Positions 7,808-16,324 of a DNA stretch of 40,895 bases are shown piece by piece; position 1 is the first letter of the stretch, and each line of letters begins with the position of its first letter. Made by a program: the position numbers and the translations under genes. Source of the stretch: an uncultured Porphyromonas sp. (lineage in GTDB: Bacteria; Bacteroidota; Bacteroidia; Bacteroidales; Porphyromonadaceae); the NCBI GenBank assembly GCA_900539155.1, contig UQBE01000014.1, positions 1-40,895 of the forward strand. Reading direction: 5' to 3'. The notes beneath the pieces are model-generated. The model did not search any database, was not told the origin of the DNA, and saw only the letters and a program-made list of their open reading frames with translations.

Positions 7808-8770
7808 ATGACACAAATAGCAAGATGGTTTACAGCACTCACCCTGACGCTCTTACTAGCCGGGTGTGGCGTCGTGCCTATCACGGGACGACAGCAGCTC
7901 AATCTTGTGTCGGACGCTGAGATATCGGCGGCCAGCGCACAACAATATAATCAGTTTATTCGCAAGGCGAACGTGGACAACAACTCGCCCCAAGGACAGC
8001 AGACGCTCCGTGTGGCACAGCGCATAGCGCAGGCTACGGACAACTATCTGCGCAACAACGGCTACGACCAGATAGCTCAGGCGACACGCTGGGAGTTTAA
8101 CTTCGTCCGTGATCGTCAGGTCAACGCTTTCTGTATGCCTGGTGGCAAGATTGTCGTCTACAGCGGACTCCTTCAGGCGACGCGTCCCACCGATGACGAG
8201 CTGGCAGCGGTCATAGCGCACGAAGTCTCTCACGCAGTGGCTAAGCATGCCAACGAGCGCATCAGCAGGGAGATGCTTACGCAGTTGGGCGGACAGGTCT
8301 TGACAGGGATGGTCGGCTCGAAGAGTGCTGCCCTCGGGGGCATCCTGCAGCAGGTTTATCCGATCGGTTCGCAGCTCTTAGTCTCGCTCCCTTATGGTCG
8401 CAAGCAAGAGTACGAGGCGGACAAGATAGGTATGGTCTTTATGGCGATGGCGGGCTACGACCCCGCAGCTGCCGTGACGCTCTGGCAGAAGATGGCACAG
8501 CAGGGAAAGAAGACTCCTGAGTTCCTCAGTACCCACCCGAGCGATGAGAACCGCATCCGAGCCATTCAGGAGTTCCTTCCCGAGGCTCGTCAATACTATA
8601 GCGGTCCTGGGGTTATGTCGCAAGGACCTAAGCGCTCGATTAAGTCGCTCGATAAAACCATGCGTCAGGAGCGCCGTCAGACTTCTAGTCAACTGAGAGA
8701 CTCTGGAAGCTCTTCGTCTGCTAAGCAGCAAGACGGTGGAGGCTTTCACTATGAGCCTGTCAGCCGCTAA
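7808..8770 (+). CDS. M48-family metalloprotease lipoprotein
   Basis: This 320-residue protein has a lipoprotein signal (lipobox LAGC, Cys20) and an M48 zinc protease domain. The HEVSH motif is at residues 138-142, and the downstream EYEADKIG supplies the third zinc ligand (Glu201). The sequence resembles envelope quality-control proteases of the LoiP/BepA type. The C-terminal ~50 residues are Ser/Gln/Lys-rich and probably disordered. It should sit in the periplasm, anchored by lipid. It is the first gene of a tightly packed operon; its stop codon shares one base with the start of cobO. Confidence 0.9.
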   Translation: MTQIARWFTALTLTLLLAGCGVVPITGRQQLNLVSDAEISAASAQQYNQFIRKANVDNNSPQGQQTLRVAQRIAQATDNYLRNNGYDQIAQATRWEFNFVRDRQVNAFCMPGGKIVVYSGLLQATRPTDDELAAVIAHEVSHAVAKHANERISREMLTQLGGQVLTGMVGSKSAALGGILQQVYPIGSQLLVSLPYGRKQEYEADKIGMVFMAMAGYDPAAAVTLWQKMAQQGKKTPEFLSTHPSDENRIRAIQEFLPEARQYYSGPGVMSQGPKRSIKSLDKTMRQERRQTSSQLRDSGSSSSAKQQDGGGFHYEPVSR

Positions 8771-9318
8771 TGAGCATGTGGGAGCGTGGCTTCGTCCACT
8801 ACTATTACGGTACCGGCAAGGGAAAGAGTACCGCAGCCATGGGGCTCGCGATACGTACCCTAGGTCATAGTGGACGGGTCTACATCGGGCAGTTTATCAA
8901 GACGATGCGCTACGGTGATGTGCTCTTCTTGGAGCAGCACACGAAGCGTGAGCAGTGTACCGTCGAGCTCTACGGAGCTATGTACGGCGGAACGGGTTGC
9001 CTGATAGATCACGCGGCTAGTCCTAAGGATGTGCAGGCTGCCGAGCAGGGACTGGCACGTGCAGTCGAGCAGATGTGCTCGGGACGCTACGACCTAGTCA
9101 TTTGGGACGAAGTCTCGATGGCTGTCGGCTTAGGACTGCTCTCTGCGGATGCGCTCATCGATGCTGTAGAGCAACGTCCCGAGAGTTGCGAACTAATCCT
9201 CACGGGAAGACACTACTGTGAGGAGTTGCTAGCACATTGTCAGCTTGTCACTAACTTTGCAGAGGTCAAGCATTATTACCAGGATGGAGTCTTATCTCGC
9301 ACTGGAATCGAGCATTGA
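8770..9318 (+). CDS. cobO: Cob(I)yrinic acid a,c-diamide adenosyltransferase (CobA/CobO/BtuR type)
   Basis: The 182-residue protein has an N-terminal P-loop GTGKGKST (residues 14-21) preceded by HYYY, and a VIWDEVSMA Walker-B-like strand. It ends in a TEVKHYY-like segment (AEVKHYYQDG), all typical of the CobA/BtuR family. It transfers the adenosyl group of ATP to reduced corrinoid, making adenosylcobalamin for B12-dependent enzymes. No other cobalamin genes are adjacent. A second, unrelated PduO-type adenosyltransferase lies at 34528-35097. The ATG overlaps the stop of the M48 gene by one base (TAATG), suggesting coupling. Confidence 0.92.
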   Translation: MSMWERGFVHYYYGTGKGKSTAAMGLAIRTLGHSGRVYIGQFIKTMRYGDVLFLEQHTKREQCTVELYGAMYGGTGCLIDHAASPKDVQAAEQGLARAVEQMCSGRYDLVIWDEVSMAVGLGLLSADALIDAVEQRPESCELILTGRHYCEELLAHCQLVTNFAEVKHYYQDGVLSRTGIEH

Positions 9319-9339
9319 CCCACTTAGCTTTTAATTCTT

Positions 9340-10332
9340 ATGATACGTATCACTCAATATATCTTACCGCTACTCTGCGCGCTCCTGTTGCTTTCTTGCA
9401 ATAAGGACCAGCAGAGCCAGCAGACGAATCAGGAGGAGCAGGAGACGCCCCGCGTTGCTACGCCCTTTGTGGCGGATAGTGCTTACAACTTTGTGGCCAA
9501 GCAGGTCGCCTTTGGGCCTCGTATTCCTGGCTCCTCGGAACACACCGCTTGTCTTGCCTGGATGAAAGAACGACTGACGCAGTACGGTGCGACGGTCGTG
9601 GAGCAGAGCTTCGAGGCGACTGCGAATGACGGCACCAAGCTCCCACTGACCAATCTGATTGCTTCGTACAATCCCTCTGCCTCGCAGCGCATCCTCCTCA
9701 TGGCGCATTGGGACACACGTCCCTGGGCGGACAAAGACCCTAACACGGCGAACCACACGAAGCCAATCCTTGGAGCCGATGATGGCGGGAGCGGTGTGGG
9801 TGTACTGCTCGAAGTAGCTAGAATATTGGGTAGCGTCTCACCACTCCAGTCGATAGGGGTGGACATCGTGCTCTTCGACGGAGAGGACTATGGTGCTTAC
9901 TCTGACGAGGAGAGCTGGTGTCTAGGCTCAACCTACTGGAGCAAGAAGCCTCATATCGCGGGATATCAGGCGATGGGTGGCATCTTGCTTGATATGGTAG
10001 GCGGACGTGATGCCACATTCTACTGGGAGTACTTCTCCAAGAGCTACGCACCACAGCTCCTCTCGAAGGTCTGGAGCAAGGGAGCCGAGCTGGGCTACAG
10101 CTCCTACTTTTACCAAGCAGACGGCGGAGGCTTGACTGACGACCACGTGCCTGTCATTCGCAACCTTGGCATCCCCTGCATAGACATTGTCAATTACGAT
10201 CCACGGAGCGAAGAGGGCTTTGCCCCCTACTGGCACACACTACAAGATAATATGAGCAACATCTCGGCAGAGACGCTAGGAGCTGTCGGACATACCGTTA
10301 TGGCGGTGCTCAAAGACCTAGATGCTCACTGA
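9340..10332 (+). CDS. Glutaminyl-cyclase-like M28 family lipoprotein
   Basis: This 330-residue protein has a lipoprotein signal (LLSC, Cys20) and an M28/type II glutaminyl cyclase domain. Key segments are MAHWDTRPWAD (residues 121-131), ILGADDGGSG (Asp147/Asp148), LFDGEDYG (Glu182/Asp183) and GGLTDDHVPVI (His269), giving a plausible single-zinc site. Such enzymes cyclise N-terminal glutamine to pyroglutamate. In Bacteroidetes many exported proteins have Gln immediately after the signal peptide, and a periplasmic glutaminyl cyclase of this kind is known in Porphyromonas gingivalis. An aminopeptidase activity cannot be excluded from sequence alone. It lies 21 bases after cobO and 16 before sufE. 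Confidence 0.85.
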   Translation: MIRITQYILPLLCALLLLSCNKDQQSQQTNQEEQETPRVATPFVADSAYNFVAKQVAFGPRIPGSSEHTACLAWMKERLTQYGATVVEQSFEATANDGTKLPLTNLIASYNPSASQRILLMAHWDTRPWADKDPNTANHTKPILGADDGGSGVGVLLEVARILGSVSPLQSIGVDIVLFDGEDYGAYSDEESWCLGSTYWSKKPHIAGYQAMGGILLDMVGGRDATFYWEYFSKSYAPQLLSKVWSKGAELGYSSYFYQADGGGLTDDHVPVIRNLGIPCIDIVNYDPRSEEGFAPYWHTLQDNMSNISAETLGAVGHTVMAVLKDLDAH

Positions 10333-10348
10333 TTAGACTCATCAACTT

Positions 10349-10768
10349 ATGACTATAGACGAACGACAAGAGGAGCTCATCTCACAATTTGAACTGGTAG
10401 ACGACTGGATGGATCGCTACCAAATGATCATCGATCTGGGCGACCAGCTGGAGCCTGTCGATGACACGGAGCACACGAGCGAAAACCTCATCGACGGATG
10501 CCAGAGCCGTGTCTGGATTATCATCGCTCCACAGGAGGACGGCACGCTACACCTCAAGGCGGACAGCGATGCACTCATTACCAAGGGCATTGCCGCTATG
10601 CTCCTCTACTGCTACAATGACCAGCCCGCACAGGCTATCGTAGAGACACCTCTCTACTTCATTGACCGACTGGGACTCCAGTCACACCTCTCACCGACAC
10701 GGAGCAACGGGCTTCAGTCGATGTATGAGACGATCAGACGACGTGCTCAGGAGTTTTTGAGCCACTAG
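10349..10768 (+). CDS. sufE: SufE-family sulfur acceptor protein
   Basis: This 139-residue cytoplasmic protein is SufE-like. It has the usual N-terminal region with WMDRYQMIIDLG and the sulfur-accepting cysteine in the LIDGCQSRVW motif (Cys51). The ALITKGIAAML segment and a C-terminal LSPTRSNGL are also family-typical. SufE takes persulfide from the cysteine desulfurase SufS and passes it to the iron-sulfur scaffold. No sufS or sufBCD genes are in the window, so it works with partners encoded elsewhere. Confidence 0.93.
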   Translation: MTIDERQEELISQFELVDDWMDRYQMIIDLGDQLEPVDDTEHTSENLIDGCQSRVWIIIAPQEDGTLHLKADSDALITKGIAAMLLYCYNDQPAQAIVETPLYFIDRLGLQSHLSPTRSNGLQSMYETIRRRAQEFLSH

Positions 10769-10778
10769 AAGATAGATT

Positions 10779-11720
10779 ATGACCCCTTTTAGACAGATTG
10801 ATGTAGCAGACCGCTCCACAGTCTTTCCTTACATATATTACGGTGCGGAGCCAATCTGCGACATATCCTTTGCCAACCTTTATGGCTGGGCAGTTCAGTA
10901 CGAAACCTCCTGGGCGATCGGTGGGACGCAGACGCTAGTCATTCGCTTTCGCTCCCCACGTCGAGACCATCCTGTCTACCTCTGTCCCTTCTGTCGTGAC
11001 GACAACTCCTGGACGATGACCATCAAGGAGCTTATGGAGATCTCCGAGCAGGAAGCTTATCCACTCGTCTTTATGGGCGTGACTTCGAGTTGCAAGGAGC
11101 GACTGGAGAAGCTCTTTCCCGACGAATTTGTCCATATCCAAGACGATGACTACATCGACTACGTCTATCTCAGAGACAAGCTCGCACGGCTCAACGGCAA
11201 GAAGCTTCAGTCGAAGCGCAACCACATCAACCGCTTCGAAGCTACCTACCCCGACTACCGCTACCTGCCCATCACCACAGACGATCTGGAGCGCGTCGCG
11301 CACTTTGCCGATGAGTGGCTAGCGCATGCCGAGGAAACAGGCGATCCTGACCCCAGCCTGCATGTGGAGCGAAAGGTCATACAGCGGCTCCTCGACAACT
11401 ACGAGGCTCTGGAGATGCGTGGTGGTATGATCGAGATTGGCGGCGAGATCGTTGCTTTTACCCTCGGTTCGCCCATCACGGAGGACACCTTCGATGTACA
11501 TATCGAGAAGGCGCGCACAGACATTGACGGAGCCTATACGATCATCAATCGTGAGTTCGCTCGCAGCATCCCCGAGCAGTACACTTATGTCAATCGGGAG
11601 GAAGACCTCGGGCTGCCTGGCTTGCGTAAGGCAAAAGAGTCTTACCGTCCTGAAGTACGCCTTGTAAAGCACACCTGCGTCTGGCGTCGCCCCGACTGGG
11701 CTGGTGAGCTGGAGTCCTAA
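10779..11720 (+). CDS. DUF2156 domain protein
   Basis: This 313-residue soluble protein matches the DUF2156 fold, a GNAT-like domain related to the C-terminal half of phosphatidylglycerol lysyltransferases. Recognisable segments are ICDISFANLYGW near the N-terminus, KKLQSKRNHINRF in the middle, IGGEIVAFTLGSP, and YTYVNREEDLGLPGLRKAK. It lacks the membrane domain of MprF-type flippases, so no lipid role can be assumed. It is followed after 2 bases by another GNAT-like gene, a pairing I associate with Bacteroidetes genomes. Confidence 0.85.
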   Translation: MTPFRQIDVADRSTVFPYIYYGAEPICDISFANLYGWAVQYETSWAIGGTQTLVIRFRSPRRDHPVYLCPFCRDDNSWTMTIKELMEISEQEAYPLVFMGVTSSCKERLEKLFPDEFVHIQDDDYIDYVYLRDKLARLNGKKLQSKRNHINRFEATYPDYRYLPITTDDLERVAHFADEWLAHAEETGDPDPSLHVERKVIQRLLDNYEALEMRGGMIEIGGEIVAFTLGSPITEDTFDVHIEKARTDIDGAYTIINREFARSIPEQYTYVNREEDLGLPGLRKAKESYRPEVRLVKHTCVWRRPDWAGELES

Positions 11721-11722
11721 GC

Positions 11723-12709
11723 ATGAGACTAAAGGCAGAGACGCAACGACTCTACGAAAATATCTGGCGCACCACCTTTGGGGATAGCGAGGACTTCATC
11801 GCGCTCTATAGTCGCACCACCTTTGACCCACGTCGCACTCATCTGCTCACGGCTCCTGATCAGAGCCGTGCGCTGAGTCACGTGCAGTACCTTCCCTACT
11901 TGATGCGCTACCATGACCAATGGTGGCGCGCTGGCTACATCTCAGGCGCAGCTACCGCGAGTGACCAGCGAGGCAAAGGACTCGTACAGCACCTTATGCA
12001 AGCGAGCCACCAGCAGATGTGGCGAGAGGATTGTCTCTGCGCCTTCCTCATACCGGCCGAGGAGTGGCTCTATCACTTCTATCGCAAGATGGGCTACGCC
12101 ACGCTTTATGGCAAGCGGCATACCCCCACGCTAGCGGCAAAACCCTCAGACCTGCCCTCTAGTGAAGCTTGGCAGCACTACCGCCACTGGCAAGCAGCCC
12201 TCGCCGAGCAACACCCTACCGTCACGCATAGTTACCATCAGTGGCGTACGCTCCGAGAGAGCTTAGCTCTTGAGGGCGGAGGCATCGGCACGATCGGAGC
12301 AAGGGCCTACTATTATTATAGGGATGCCGAGGGAGAGACGCAAAGCGTCCTCGCCATACCCCCAGCGGAGGAACTAGCCGACGGAGCCTTCGACCTGTCG
12401 GTGCCCTTTGGCATGTTACGTCCACTGCGCATCGCGGAGCTGCTAACGTGGGCTATCGATCTGGGTGTGCTAGCTGAGGACCAGCTCCTCCCCATAGCCC
12501 GCTATCACGATGAGCAGCGTATCGTCTTCGACCTACTTGATGAGCAAATCCCGACAAATAGTGGTCGCTACTGCCTCCTGCGCCGAGAGCGTCAGCTACT
12601 CTTCGCCCCACGTCCCAGCGGTCGACTCGTCAGCCCCCTCATCCCCGACCAGCTCCTCGCAGCACTCCCCACGCTCCAGCACACCCTCATCTACGGTATG
12701 ATGGAGTAA
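11723..12709 (+). CDS. GNAT-family N-acetyltransferase
   Basis: This 328-residue protein has an N-terminal GNAT domain with an acetyl-CoA-binding signature DQRGKGLVQHLMQ (about residues 78-90), followed by YHFYRKMGYA. The C-terminal half is a second, weakly conserved domain, as in Eis-like or two-domain GNAT proteins. The substrate is unknown. It is the last gene of the operon that starts at 7808 and lies only 2 bases after the DUF2156 gene. Confidence 0.78.
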   Translation: MRLKAETQRLYENIWRTTFGDSEDFIALYSRTTFDPRRTHLLTAPDQSRALSHVQYLPYLMRYHDQWWRAGYISGAATASDQRGKGLVQHLMQASHQQMWREDCLCAFLIPAEEWLYHFYRKMGYATLYGKRHTPTLAAKPSDLPSSEAWQHYRHWQAALAEQHPTVTHSYHQWRTLRESLALEGGGIGTIGARAYYYYRDAEGETQSVLAIPPAEELADGAFDLSVPFGMLRPLRIAELLTWAIDLGVLAEDQLLPIARYHDEQRIVFDLLDEQIPTNSGRYCLLRRERQLLFAPRPSGRLVSPLIPDQLLAALPTLQHTLIYGMME

Positions 12710-12848
12710 TCTTTGCAAATTCATCGCACATCCTGCTTAATACCTATAAAACGCTTTACTATAGATAGATAAATAGACTCTGAGCCTCGGAAAACCTCTC
12801 GAGGGTGAGCGAAATATCAGATAATCATCAAAAAGATGCCCGAAACGC

Positions 12849-12878
12849 TTGCAGTTTTCAGAAAAAGTTGTACCTTTG
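12849..12878 (+). promoter_or_regulatory. Promoter of tRNA-Lys
   Basis: TTG at 12849-12851, a 19-base spacer and TACCTTTG at 12871-12878 form an ideal Bacteroidetes -33/-7 promoter. The tRNA begins 50 bases downstream. Confidence 0.75.
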
Positions 12879-12928
12879 CATCACGGTTCAGGAAGGAAGT
12901 CCCCTGAGGCACTCCCCGAATGAAGCTT

Positions 12929-13001
12929 GACTTCGTAGCTCAGTTGGTAGAGCAACTGACTCTTAATCAGTGGGTCGAGGGTTCGAGCCCCTCCGAGGTC
13001 A
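12929..13001 (+). tRNA. tRNA-Lys(CTT)
   Basis: A full cloverleaf is readable: acceptor GACTTCG/CGAGGTC, D stem GCTC/GAGC, anticodon stem ACTGA/TCAGT with loop CTCTTAA, and T arm GAGGG-TTCGAGC-CCCTC. The anticodon CTT is at 12962-12964 and the discriminator base is A. The 3' CCA is not encoded (ACAG follows), so it must be added after transcription. Confidence 0.96.
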
Positions 13002-13027
13002 CAGTTAATCATAGCTCAATGTTGGAG

Positions 13028-13057
13028 GCTCCTCGCATCAGCGAGGAGCTTTTTTTT
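13028..13057 (+). terminator. Intrinsic terminator after tRNA-Lys
   Basis: A perfect 9-bp stem GCTCCTCGC/GCGAGGAGC with an ATCA loop is followed by eight T residues. It lies 27 bases after the tRNA. Confidence 0.93.
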
Positions 13058-13075
13058 GGCTTATGAGGAGCCACG

Positions 13076-13360
13076 TCTTTCTTTACGAGGGAGTTTCTCC
13101 TTCTTTGTGAAGAACTTTTCTTTCTGTGTGAAGGAGCTCTTAATCACTTCTTACAGAGAAACGACGTCACTTATCCGCAAATGCGACTTCACCTCTCCGC
13201 AATACCCAAATAGCTTGTGCGGAATACTCATTTCACTTCTCTGCAAATGCGATTTCACTTCTCCGCAATACTAGTTTGACTTCTCCGCAATAGTGATTTC
13301 GTCCTTGCGGAAAAGTAATTTGACCTTTGCGGAAGAAAGGATTCGTCGTTACGGATACAA
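13076..13360. repeat. Phased 21-22-nt degenerate tandem array
   Basis: A 7-base core recurs at 13083, 13104, 13125, 13151, 13174, 13196, about 13218, 13240, 13262, 13284, 13305, 13327 and 13349, almost always 21-22 bases apart. In the middle units the core is TCCGCAA or TCTGCAA; in the last three it is its reverse complement TTGCGGA or a variant. Flanks of each unit are a TTTCACTTC-like stretch. It is non-coding and has no unique spacers. Confidence 0.8.
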
Positions 13361-13388
13361 TCGCCCACCTCTCCCGAAACAACTAACG

Positions 13389-13730
13389 ACCTGACGAGTA
13401 ACGACCTGCAGGGACGCACGGTCGTGTCGAGTTGGAAGGCGTCCGTCCCCGTCAAAGCCACGACGCTGTAACTTTTGACACAACGGACGCCCTCCCACTA
13501 GACACTCTCGTGCGTCCCTACAGGGTGCAGTCACGACTAGTGTCGATTCGGATGGCGTCCGTCCCCGTTAAAGCTTCGATGCTGTAACCTGTTATACAAC
13601 GGACGCACAGACCGTGCGTCCCTACAAATCGTTACACGTCACGCCCTAGCCGTCGGGTCATTATCCGTCAAATCGTTACACGTCACGCCCGGTCCGTCGG
13701 GTCGCTATCCGTCAAATCGTTTGCCGTATC
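13389..13730. repeat. GC-rich intergenic repeat cluster
   Basis: A 67-base unit at 13424-13490 is repeated at 13540-13606, each ending ACAACGGACGC. GTGCGTCCCTACA occurs at 13511 and 13613. A 44-base direct repeat starting AAATCGTTACACGTCACGCC occurs at 13626 and 13670, and a third copy begins at 13714. I see no gene or RNA fold in 13389-13830. Confidence 0.75.
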
Positions 13731-13833
13731 ACTTGGATATGGAGGATGATTTATCTCCAGATACTGGTCCGTAGGTCTTGGCGCGTCCCGTCTTGATGGA
13801 CGGTGGCGGCCTTGTGCCGCTGTGGAGATGTGA

Positions 13834-13884
13834 TAAAACGAAGCACCTCCGCCAAGACGAACGATGTCGTCCTAGCGGAGGTGC
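13834..13884 (-). terminator. Terminator of the OmpA/DUF3868 gene
   Basis: A 10-bp perfect stem GCACCTCCGC (13843-13852) / GCGGAGGTGC (13875-13884) encloses a smaller nested GACGA/TCGTC hairpin. On the - strand the stem is followed by a short T-rich run (CGTTTTATC). It is 49 bases past the stop codon at 13934. Confidence 0.7.
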
Positions 13885-13933
13885 CTTGTCTCTCTGTACG
13901 CTCAGATGTGCCGAGCGTATCTTCTATCAACGA

Positions 13934-15376
13934 TTACTTATTGAAGTAAATCTTCTCAGCCTCAGCCTTGCGACCCATCATATCGAGAGCGATGGCTGTG
14001 GGTAGCTTAGCGCGACTGTCGGACTGAATGGTCGAGAGTACTCGGTATGCCTCCTTAGCATTCTTGTCATACTCAAGGAGCGCATTGGCATAGTTGAGCT
14101 TAGCTACAGGATCGTTAGCGTTTTGCTCGTAAGCTGTACGATAGATAGCTACGGGGTTCTCTCCTCGTGCGACCTTTTGATTAGCTAGAGTGTAGAGCTC
14201 ACTGAGACTTAGCAACTTGGAATTGACTGTGTAGATACGTGGTAGCTCAGATACCTCGAAGGGGCGTACCCGATAGCTCATCGTAAAGGTAGTGTGACGG
14301 AGCTTAGGATAGTAGTTGTCGAGGAGGTTGCGATAGACCTTGCCTCCATCGAGAGCCTTGATGTCAGCCTCCCGCTGCGTGTCTGTGTCGTACTTGTCGA
14401 TAATGTCGAGGATGGTCTGACGCTCTAGCATATCGCTGGCGTCTACGAGCTTGCGCAGTCCGTCCCAGTCCTCACCCTTGCCCTCGGCAACGACCTCAAC
14501 CTTGTTAAAGAGCGCCGTGTGGGTGCCCTTGACATAGTTGTAGAGTGTCTTGGTACGGCGGTCTGAAAGCGCAAGGTTGTAATCAAAGGGAGCCTCGGGA
14601 GATGCGTAACCGTAGATGTAAACGGTGTGTAGCTCGGCACCCTCTATCTTGGTTGCCTTCTTAACGAACTCATCGAGACGTGCTAGCTCAGCAGCATTGT
14701 TCTTGAAGTCCTTACGAAGGTCGTGCTTGTCGACGACGAACTGAACGTTGGCATCGAAGCTCTCTGAGTACTCCTTGAAGGCTGTAACCGCAGGCTCGAT
14801 GTAGTTGTACTTGTAGTCCTCTGGACCAAAGGCTTGAAGAGACTGTGGATCGCCCTGTGCCACGAGCGCACCTTTGGGGCAGTTGCCACAGCTATAGGTC
14901 TCAATCTCTAGCTCCATGTGCCCACGAGACATCCAGCTCTCGAAAGGACGCTCGTAGACCATATGTGGGAGGTCCTTGATGCCTCGTGCATAGACAGAAC
15001 CCTCGGGGCGTGAATAAATCTCCTGAACGAGTGGATCACTGTTGTAGAGGTCGTGCTGACGCTTGAGGATTTTGTAGCGCGCGTTGCCAGCTACGTAGAC
15101 ATTGGGAAGACGTAGTGACTGGCTTCTGTCTGCTGAAACATAGACAGGGGTGATTCGGATGAGCTGCTGTGAGCGAACACGGGCATAGGGAGCTGCATCT
15201 AGATTGATGCAGATCATATTGCGCTCTATATCACGTGTGATGGTGTAGTGCTCGGCTGATAGAGCAATCGTCTGTGTCTCCTCCGCCTTGGAGAATTGCT
15301 GAGCACATAGCGTCCCTCCGACGGTAAGTAGTAGCGTCGAGAGGAGTATGAGTAAGCGGGATATCTTGATATTCAT
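13934..15376 (-). CDS. DUF3868/OmpA-family outer-membrane protein
   Basis: This 480-residue exported protein has a Sec signal peptide (residues 1-25, ending LCAQ). An N-terminal beta-rich DUF3868-like region includes ITPVYVSADRSQSLRLPNV and a SCGNC cysteine pair. An OmpA-type peptidoglycan-associated region follows around residues 240-300 (VYIYGYASPEAP...NLALSDRRTKTLYNYV). The C-terminal ~80 residues are helical and TPR-like. Proteins with this architecture often accompany DUF3575 proteins in Bacteroidetes fimbrial operons. Here the DUF3575 gene is 38 bases upstream, but no fimbrillin genes are present. A role in envelope anchoring or surface-structure assembly is inference. Confidence 0.82.
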   Translation of the reverse strand: MNIKISRLLILLSTLLLTVGGTLCAQQFSKAEETQTIALSAEHYTITRDIERNMICINLDAAPYARVRSQQLIRITPVYVSADRSQSLRLPNVYVAGNARYKILKRQHDLYNSDPLVQEIYSRPEGSVYARGIKDLPHMVYERPFESWMSRGHMELEIETYSCGNCPKGALVAQGDPQSLQAFGPEDYKYNYIEPAVTAFKEYSESFDANVQFVVDKHDLRKDFKNNAAELARLDEFVKKATKIEGAELHTVYIYGYASPEAPFDYNLALSDRRTKTLYNYVKGTHTALFNKVEVVAEGKGEDWDGLRKLVDASDMLERQTILDIIDKYDTDTQREADIKALDGGKVYRNLLDNYYPKLRHTTFTMSYRVRPFEVSELPRIYTVNSKLLSLSELYTLANQKVARGENPVAIYRTAYEQNANDPVAKLNYANALLEYDKNAKEAYRVLSTIQSDSRAKLPTAIALDMMGRKAEAEKIYFNK

Positions 15377-15414
15377 AGTCTTTGTGTCTGTATTATTAGA
15401 TGTGCTACTGACGA

Positions 15415-16026
15415 TTACTTGAAGAAGAAGACGTACGAGATCGTAGCCTTCGTAGGACCGACATAGTTGGCATTGCCCTCATCGACCTTAGTCCCACAAC
15501 GCTGGCAGGGGAACTTGTCGTAGTTTATACGAGCATAGCCTGCACCGAGAGAGAACTCGAGCGAAGAGCGCGTCGAGAGTACCCACTGGTAGCCTACGCT
15601 GAGTCCTCCTCCGTAGAACCACCCTTGGTAGCGGTGATCCTTCATGATGGACTCTTTGTTTTCCAAGATGAGGGGATAGGGAATGTTGACCCCACCTACG
15701 TTCATCTGACCTACATGTCCATGTAGACCGAGGAACCACCCATTGAAGACATCGCAGAACCAGTAGCGAAGCTCTGGCTGAGCCATCCAGTGAGCCCACT
15801 TGGTCTCACTGTAGTTGGGGTTATCCGCATCGAGATTAAAGATGAACGAGTTCCATCCGACCTGTGTGTCGAATGTAACCTTCTTGCCCAGAGCAAACTC
15901 TAGAGAGAGGTTGGGCGTAAGGAGGGCATCGTAAGCGAAGTTATGCTTGAGAGCAACTCGCTGTGCCGTGGCTGCAAGTCCAAGGGTTAGGACGAGGCCG
16001 ATTGTAATCACTATCTTTCGTATCAT
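15415..16026 (-). CDS. DUF3575 family outer-membrane protein
   Basis: The 203-residue protein starts at the ATG at 16026 with a Sec signal (MIRKIVITIGLVLTLGLAATAQ). This start is preferred over an upstream in-frame codon because it directly opens a signal peptide and leaves room for the promoter. The mature part reads as a small beta-barrel: ALKHNFAYDALLTPNLSLEF, RYWFCDVFNGWFLGLHGH, WFYGGGLSVGYQWVLS, and an alternating C-terminal strand ending YVFFFK. It shows the DUF3575 pattern and precedes the DUF3868/OmpA gene in what is probably a two-gene operon. Confidence 0.8.
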   Translation of the reverse strand: MIRKIVITIGLVLTLGLAATAQRVALKHNFAYDALLTPNLSLEFALGKKVTFDTQVGWNSFIFNLDADNPNYSETKWAHWMAQPELRYWFCDVFNGWFLGLHGHVGQMNVGGVNIPYPLILENKESIMKDHRYQGWFYGGGLSVGYQWVLSTRSSLEFSLGAGYARINYDKFPCQRCGTKVDEGNANYVGPTKATISYVFFFK

Positions 16027-16067
16027 AGTAAGTGGTTTGGCTACAAGTTCAAATGTTTCTGTGGGGG

Positions 16068-16099
16068 CAAAGTTACGAGAATTACCGCAATTAGAACAA
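16068..16099 (-). promoter_or_regulatory. Promoter of the DUF3575-DUF3868 operon
   Basis: On the - strand TAACTTTG (16068-16075) is a TAnnTTTG -7 box, and TTG (16097-16099) lies 21 bases upstream. It is 42 bases before the ATG at 16026. Confidence 0.55.
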
Positions 16100-16241
16100 C
16101 TTAATAGTGCATAATGACTTGACAAAAGCGGTATTTCTTTTGACCTTTTCGACATTTAATGCTTTGCGAGGTCTACTTTTTCGAAAAAAACGCTTCTCCA
16201 GCAGAGTCAAGGGCTCTCAGTGTGAATTGTCTGGATACGGT

Positions 16242-16291
16242 GAAGGCGACAGAACGCTTGCCCCAGAGTGGGGATGCTTTCTGTCGCCTTC
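16242..16291 (-). terminator. Long hairpin after nqrF
   Basis: A perfect 13-bp stem (GAAGGCGACAGAA, 16242-16254; its complement 16279-16291) encloses an inner CCCC/GGGG stem. It lies 33 bases past the nqrF stop. There is no clear T tract on either strand, so it may be a 3'-end stabilising hairpin rather than a classical terminator. The rest of 16100-16241 shows no gene. Confidence 0.5.
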
Positions 16292-16324
16292 GCTTAGGAT
16301 GACCAAGCTGTCGGATTTATGTAG

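Noticed and set aside
13076..13360. Possible CRISPR array from regularly spaced short repeats
   Set aside because: The units are contiguous and degenerate, without unique spacers of 30 bases or so, and no cas genes are present.
13778..14005. Possible 75-residue + strand gene
   Set aside because: It overlaps the - strand terminator and the end of the OmpA-family gene and shows no protein-like pattern.
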